Shown: positions 4,907 through 5,758 of the stretch, one piece after another
Layout of the letters: each line of letters starts with the position of its first letter
Numbering within the stretch: the first letter of the stretch is position 1
From: NS-12 sp045403215
GTDB taxonomy: Bacteria > Nitrospirota > Nitrospiria > Nitrospirales > NS-4
NCBI GenBank assembly: GCA_045403215.1
Contig: JAXIOW010000206.1
Location: 1-5,758, forward strand
DNA length: 5,758 nt
Direction of reading: 5' to 3'
The notes under the pieces: generated by a model
Databases searched by the model: none
Told to the model about the DNA's origin: nothing
The model's input: only the letters and a program-made list of their open reading frames with translations
Program-made: the position numbers and the translations under genes

Positions 4907-5263
4907 ATGCATGAATCCTTCTTCCTGCTGGCCGCGCTCGCCGGGATCGGTCTCCTCGGCTACCTCATCACGATCATCACGCCCCAACTCTTCTCCCGCA
5001 TCGGCCTGCTCATGCTGATGGTCGGGTTGGCGGAAGGGCTCCCGACCGGCTTCTGGTATCATGTGGTGCTGCGCCGCATCCTGATCCAGCGCGGTAGTCT
5101 TCCTCCGAAGTGGTGGATTCACCCGACGCGCCACCACGGCCAGCTTACGCCGGAGGAATACCGTCGCATCCGCCTCTGGTTCGTGCTCGGCGGCATCGGG
5201 TATGCACTCGCGCTCGCCGGCGGGCTGGCGGCCATTCTCGGCCTCCTCATCCAGCGCCTCTGA
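4907..5263 (+). CDS. Small integral membrane protein, unknown function
   Basis: Predicted 118-residue inner-membrane protein that I do not recognise. Hydrophobic segments lie at about residues 5-27 (FFLLAALAGIGLLGYLITII), 33-56 (GLLMLMVGLAEGLPTGFWYH) and 90-115 (LWFVLGGIGYALALAGGLAA). The loop at about 57-89 is basic and contains RRILIQRG, the sequence PPKWWIHPTRHHG with three histidines, and TPEEYRRIR. This loop is probably cytoplasmic. The ATG at 4907 has no ribosome site of its own and immediately follows the TAG of the 12-codon ORF, so it probably depends on coupling. It is divergent from hemL and lies 29 bases upstream of the HAD gene, which has its own promoter. Confidence 0.75.
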   Translation: MHESFFLLAALAGIGLLGYLITIITPQLFSRIGLLMLMVGLAEGLPTGFWYHVVLRRILIQRGSLPPKWWIHPTRHHGQLTPEEYRRIRLWFVLGGIGYALALAGGLAAILGLLIQRL

Positions 5264-5275
5264 CGCCTGTCATTC

Positions 5276-5284
5276 TGTTATAAT
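5276..5284 (+). promoter_or_regulatory. Extended -10 promoter for the HAD phosphatase gene
   Basis: TGT followed by a perfect TATAAT lies in the 29-base gap before the HAD gene. No convincing -35 is visible at 16-18 bases. The -10 ends eight bases before the ATG at 5293, so the transcript is predicted to start within one or two bases of the start codon. No Shine-Dalgarno is present, which again suggests a nearly leaderless mRNA. Confidence 0.55.
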
Positions 5285-5292
5285 GCCGCGTC

Positions 5293-5758
5293 ATGCAGCA
5301 GCATACGATCGACCTGCTCATCTTCGATCTCGACGGCACGCTGATCGAATCCAAGTGGGACATCGCCACGGCCGTCAACCTCACGCTGGGGGACCTGGAC
5401 CTGCCGCGGCGCCCGCAGGAGGAGATCTTCAGCTTCGTCGGCGACGGGATCAAGCGCCTGCTGCGCCTCGCCGTCGGGGAGGAGAACCAGGCGCGCTACG
5501 AGGAGGCGTTGCGGATCTTCCGGGGGCACTATCTCGCCCACTGCCTCGACCGCACGCGCTTCTATCCCGGCGTCGAGACCGTGCTCGCTCATTTCGCCCG
5601 CAAGCTCAAGGCGGTCGCGACCAACAAGTCGCTGGAATACACGACGCGCATCCTGCAGGGATTGGGTGCGCACCACTTCGCCTACGTCGTCGGCGGAGAC
5701 AACGGGTACGGCCTCAAGCCGGAGCCCGGCATGTTCCATAAGATCCTGGATGAGCTGA
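5293..5758 (+). CDS. HAD-family phosphatase, phosphoglycolate phosphatase-like (3' end outside window)
   Basis: Haloacid dehalogenase superfamily hydrolase; 155 codons are visible with no stop before the window ends. Motif I is FDLDGTLIES (11-20) with the nucleophile Asp12 and the acid/base Asp14. A helical cap follows, including FVGDGIKRLL (48-57), where phosphoglycolate phosphatases typically have a related G-x-G-x-x-x-L-L pattern. Motif II is VATNKS (108-113, Thr110) and motif III is LKPEP (141-145, Lys142). Motif IV, with the metal-binding aspartates, should lie beyond the edge; family proteins are usually about 215-225 residues. The likely reaction is dephosphorylation of 2-phosphoglycolate or a similar small phosphate ester. 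The exact substrate cannot be told from sequence. Confidence 0.88.
   Translation, partial: MQQHTIDLLIFDLDGTLIESKWDIATAVNLTLGDLDLPRRPQEEIFSFVGDGIKRLLRLAVGEENQARYEEALRIFRGHYLAHCLDRTRFYPGVETVLAHFARKLKAVATNKSLEYTTRILQGLGAHHFAYVVGGDNGYGLKPEPGMFHKILDEL

Noticed and set aside
3556..4914. Long plus-strand ORFs of 258 and 191 codons opposite hemL
   Set aside because: They mirror a complete hemL gene on the other strand, have low-complexity composition and no domain.

Overview
The window is GC-rich bacterial chromosomal DNA with tightly packed genes. Glutamate-1-semialdehyde aminomutase (hemL) points to C5-pathway tetrapyrrole synthesis. Together with the GC-rich codon use and the general look of the genes, this suggests an environmental bacterium, perhaps of the Nitrospirota/NC10 type. 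That placement is a weak inference; nothing here is diagnostic.

Layout. Bases 1-160 hold a degenerate copy of a dispersed repeat (copy A) and a GC-rich inverted repeat. Bases 161-839 (minus strand) hold a toxin-first type II toxin-antitoxin pair of the HI1419/HI1420 (HigBA-like) type, overlapping by 14 nt. Bases 840-1163, a gene-free gap of 324 bp, hold the toxin promoter/operator, a 10-bp palindrome, repeat copy B, a long inverted repeat and an extended -10 promoter. Bases 1164-3194 (plus strand) form a compact four-gene operon: a CARF-HEPN protein resembling the CRISPR-associated TIGR02710/Cas02710 family, a YbgC-like hot-dog thioesterase, a 33-residue single-span membrane peptide and a 76-residue protein with a ribbon-helix-helix-like pattern. 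Bases 3195-3486 hold repeat copy C. Bases 3487-4779 (minus) hold hemL. Divergent from it are a 12-codon ORF and, in the same frame after a single TAG, a 118-residue membrane protein. The window ends inside a phosphoglycolate-phosphatase-like HAD hydrolase.

How it fits together. The two left-hand modules look accessory, and the same repeat family lies at each boundary in the same orientation: A, toxin-antitoxin, B, CARF operon, C. The right half (hemL, membrane protein, HAD phosphatase) looks like ordinary chromosome. The most interesting point is the CARF-HEPN putative ribonuclease. It has an altered CARF ligand-loop motif, has no CRISPR array or other cas gene in view, and heads an operon with a thioesterase and two small proteins. 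Several start sites share extended -10 promoters (TGN followed by a TATAAT-like hexamer) placed very close to the start codon, so leaderless or nearly leaderless mRNAs are likely.
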